Below are positions 33,659 through 37,042 of a stretch of 37,042 nucleotides of DNA, in pieces. The notes under the pieces were generated by a model. That model had not been told where the DNA came from, did no database searches, and worked only from the letters and a program-made list of their open reading frames with translations. A program made the position numbers and the translations under genes. The stretch is from contig JAYMTA010000149.1 of NCBI GenBank assembly GCA_036897625.1, positions 1 through 37,042 on the forward strand. Reading direction: 5' to 3'. Source of the stretch: Pelargonium cotyledonis (Eukaryota; Streptophyta; Magnoliopsida; Geraniales; Geraniaceae). Within the stretch, counting starts at the first letter, position 1. Every line of letters begins with the position of its first letter.

Positions 33659-34393
33659 TATAAATGTTACATAGAACCCCAATTTATGAGAAACTCACTC
33701 TTCAGTTTTTCAGACAAATACTTGGGCTCCATCAGTACCCAGACTTCATGCTATTTGGTCACTTAGGCCCCTCTATTAGGTTTAATTAACGGAATCGTTA
33801 ACTCGCTGACGTGGCATTTAATTTATTATTAATTAATTATTAATTTATATGTGTCGATGATGTGACATTTATAATTAATTTTAAAAAATATAAATGACAC
33901 GTATCGCGTGTTTATTGGTTCAAAATTAGATGCAAAATTAACATTGGACCAATAAGAATGTGACACGTGTTATTTACAATTTAAAATTAATTTTAAATAT
34001 CACATCATTGACACATATTAAACTATTTTTAAATTGTAAATAACACGTGTCGCATTCTTATTAGTCCAATTTTAATTTTGCCTCATTTAATTAATTTTGG
34101 ACCAATAAGCACGCGACACGTGTCATTTACATTTTAAAATTAATTCTAAATGCCACGTCATCGACATATATGAAATTAAAAATTAATTAATATTAAATTA
34201 AATGCCATGTTAGTGCTCCGTCAGCGCCACATAAGCGCCACGTCAACGAGTTAACAGTTCCGTTAACTAAACCTAACGGAGGGGCCTACATGACCAAATA
34301 GTATGAAATCTGAGTACTGATGGAGCCCAAATATTTGTCTAGGAACCTGGAGAGTGAGTTTCTCATAGATTGAGGATCTCTGTAGCATTTATA
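33659..34393. mobile_element. Palindromic 735-bp MITE (foldback-like)
   Basis: The left end (TATAAATGTTACATAG, then TATGAGAAACTCACTC) matches the reverse complement of the right end (TATAAATGCTACAGAG, then TATGAGAAACTCACTC). Inverted similarity continues through TTTGGTCA, TAGGCCCCTC, TTAACGGAA, AACTCG.TGACGTGGC, and the interior GACACGT and TTATTGG.CCAAAATTA phrases almost to the centre near 34026. The element is therefore one long imperfect hairpin. It carries CACGTG (G-box) cores near 33964, 34044 and 34115. There is no coding capacity. Long TIRs suggest a Mutator-like or foldback MITE; the target duplication was not resolved. Confidence 0.85.
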
Positions 34394-37042
34394 CCTTTTT
34401 ATTGTAAAAGCACTTGTAGAAATAGATGTTTGATAATGAAATAGCAAAAAAATGATTTTGTATGATATATATCAATATTTTAATTAGTAACAAAACTTGA
34501 AAAAAGAGAAACTATGTTTATACTTCTTGTGACATAACTAAAAAAACTCTACTTATTTTTGCTTCTTCATCGATACAAAAATAAGGAATAAAAGTTGTTA
34601 TTTTGATGACGTGACACATTTTCAATATATGTATAAGTGACTTCTAAGTCATCTCATTTGAAAATCAAGTCACCTCAAGTCATACGTGTTAACAAACAAG
34701 TCCTTAAAATGACTATTTTTATTTTTTATATATCCATTATACTACATAAGTCATTTGATTTATATCAAGTCTTCAACAAAAATATGTCACCACATCAAAA
34801 CATACATGATTTAGCAAAACATTTCATGTACAAAAATTAGTTGGGATGAGCAATCAAATGAGACGACGCATTGTGTTTGATTATAATTTATAAAAGTGTG
34901 TTTTTATTCAACTTGAATTCTAATTTAAGTTCGCACAAGTACTCATCATGAGTCCAAACATAATAATTTTATTCAACTCTAAAATGACTAAAAAAAACTT
35001 TAGTCTTTCTTATTATCGAATAGTTCTCTACTTCTTTAGACATATAAAGATAAGTATAACAAACTGTTATTGGCCGTGCAATATAAGTGCTTGTGCACAA
35101 TTCTGCGGGCTCGAGCTCGAGGCACCTCTAAGTACGTTGGGCTTAAGTGTGTGTGGGGTAATAATTATGTTTTAATATAACAATTATTTTTTAAAGATAA
35201 GTATACTGCCTGGTACTAAATAACGAAAATTAATTTATCTGGTGGCAAAGACAATGAGGCTAGTTGGTCTTAAATTAATTACATCAACAAACTTTATGTT
35301 TAATGAAACTAAACCTGTAATGGCATGACACGTGGTACTTGCTCCACCTTTCGTGTCATCTCCAACTGGATAAGTGACCATTGAAATGAAATCCAAAGAT
35401 TTTTTGAATGAAAGAAAGCAGTTGATGTGAAGCTGGAACCAAAAATAGAGAGAACAAAAATCACCATTTTAGTTCCCAGCAGCATGGGTTTATAGGTGAT
35501 ATTATAGTATCATTCAATATTGTACAAGAATAAGGTTTTATTAGTTCTTGAACTTCGCTTTATTTCTGTTTAGCGTGAAATTTATCAATTTTATTTCAGC
35601 GTAATTGATTTCGTCAAATTGAATGAAGTAATCTGACAAATATATATAACTGACACCTATTGTGTATAGACTGCACCAGACACATCTAGTATGTGTTGTG
35701 AATCACGCGGGTGCATCTAGCAGAGGATGTCCATCATGTCTGAGCTGAGCGTCTACCAAACCGTTGCCTCCATCACTTGAATCATGAAGATGGAGGCAAA
35801 AAGGGGAGAGGCCATTGAGCAGCCAATGCACCTACTAGCTTGAGCTCTCTCCGAAGAAGAAGCTCGGACTAGAGTTGCGATTGGATTATGTCATTCAATT
35901 TAAGATAATAAACTTCACTAAAGTAAAATGAATTAATTTTGAACTACGCAAGAACAATGAGGTAGTTCAAGATCCACAGTCAAACAAATCAGATACCTCA
36001 TAGCTAACGAGTTAGTGACGTGACGGTTCATGTATTGGTCATTTCAAACCGATTACCAAAAATGAAAACTTATGGTAAAAAAAAGAGAGTATAAGTATAG
36101 ATCACCTATTGGTCACTTTCACGCTATCTTGGTTGGAGTTGAATATTGGCTACTTGCAATTTTCAAAGACCAATTAATCAAAACAAATTTTTTGTACATG
36201 AAATAAAACCCACTTGCTGAGTACACTGTTGCCCACGTAATTAACATTTCTTAAATCAGCCCTCGACTAATTGCTTTTGGCTATTCGGCTATTCCCCTCA
36301 ATTTTTCATAACAAAAATTTAATGTATAAAACAATATAATAATCTACATAAAAAAAAAAGAAGAAAAATCAATTTTAAAATTCAAAATTAATTCTAAAAC
36401 GATGCACCTTGTACGCCAAATAATTGTAACCAGCCATTTAGTCAACAACTATATACTATAACTCATTGGTAGGTATATCATTATACACAACAATTAATTA
36501 ACTTGATTATACAGGCTGCGTGAGTGAAAAAAGTGTTTGCGATCGATCCACGCTTAATACATCCATAAAAAGAGGGATGCGTTTTAATTTTGACTTACGT
36601 TCAAACGATAATTACTTTGAATATGGTAAAACGCGTGTCAATTGCGAATTTGCGGAATCGCTCAGAAACCTCGTGGTTTGAACGAGAAAGAAAGTAAAAT
36701 AATGGGTTAATTAATTTTGTCTCCTTTGAACTGAATATTTTGTTAGATTAAGCTATTGGACTCAAAATCATGTGGTTTAGGCCCTTAAAGTTTCAATTTT
36801 TCTTATTTGGACCCTGTCAACTTGTTATAGCAAGTTGATGACCGACACGTCACATATTCCCTCCAAGTCAACTGCCACATCACTTGATAGTCGCCACGTA
36901 CTACTCCAACCTCAATCACTAGTGCAACGTTGCGTTTCATTTGCTGAGATTTTTAATTTTTTTGTTCCAAATTTTATTTATTTAATTTCCTTTGACGCCC
37001 ATTAACCGAAGGCCGACTGATCGGCGCGGCGGCCTCCACTAT
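34394..37042. other. Gene-free AT-rich end of window
   Basis: No gene, RNA gene or complete transposon was recognised. Short open frames at 34637-34840 and 34948-35175 have no recognisable features. At 36710-36850 the phrases TGGTTTAGGCCCTTAAAG and TTATTTGGACCCTG look like one terminus of a transposon whose other end may lie outside the window. The last 60 bases become GC-richer (GGCGCGGCGGCC), possibly approaching another gene. Confidence 0.55.

Overview
This is plant nuclear DNA, most likely from a dicot. It has long AT-rich introns with GT-AG borders, Stowaway-type and hAT-like MITEs, tRNA-derived SINEs including an Au-SINE-like copy, and plant-specific protein families (oxidosqualene cyclase for triterpenes, NOI/RIN4 immune regulator). 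The species cannot be named from the sequence. No tRNA, rRNA or CRISPR was seen.

Layout from left to right: (1) 107-371, a Stowaway MITE. (2) 664-9745 (+), a non-processed pseudogene of cytosolic aspartyl-tRNA synthetase. Ten exons are still readable, but there are three in-frame stops, one frameshift, a SINE where the exon 2 donor should be and a lost final acceptor. Its 4.5 kb sixth intron holds an inverted-repeat transposable element about 3 kb long. (3) 9746-12660, transposon debris including a GC-rich block with internal duplications. (4) 12661-16010 (+), an oxidosqualene cyclase gene of 13 exons. It reads open to the stop (664 codons) but has lost most of the N-terminal domain, five residues in the product-specificity region and the catalytic Asp of the DCTAE motif. 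(5) 16011-19462, an intergenic stretch ending in a promoter with four Site II (TGGGCY) elements. (6) 19463-26084 (+), a complete DRG1-type GTPase gene, 369 residues in 9 introns' worth of exons (10 exons). (7) 26085-28840, tandem repeats and hAT-like fragments. (8) 28841-32475 (-), a complete small NOI/RIN4-family gene, 102 residues in three exons. Its last 3' splice site has been tandemly duplicated. (9) 32476-37042, the NOI promoter and then gene-free AT-rich DNA with a striking 735 bp palindromic MITE carrying repeated ACACGTGT boxes.

The four genes do not form a pathway or cluster; they are ordinary plant neighbours. Two (DRG1, NOI) look functional. One (AspRS) is clearly dead. One (OSC) is puzzling: it is catalytically ablated yet its reading frame is preserved throughout. 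The most checkable new observations are that OSC, the duplicated NOI acceptor that predicts an isoform without the cysteine anchor, and the two large hairpin-forming repeats.
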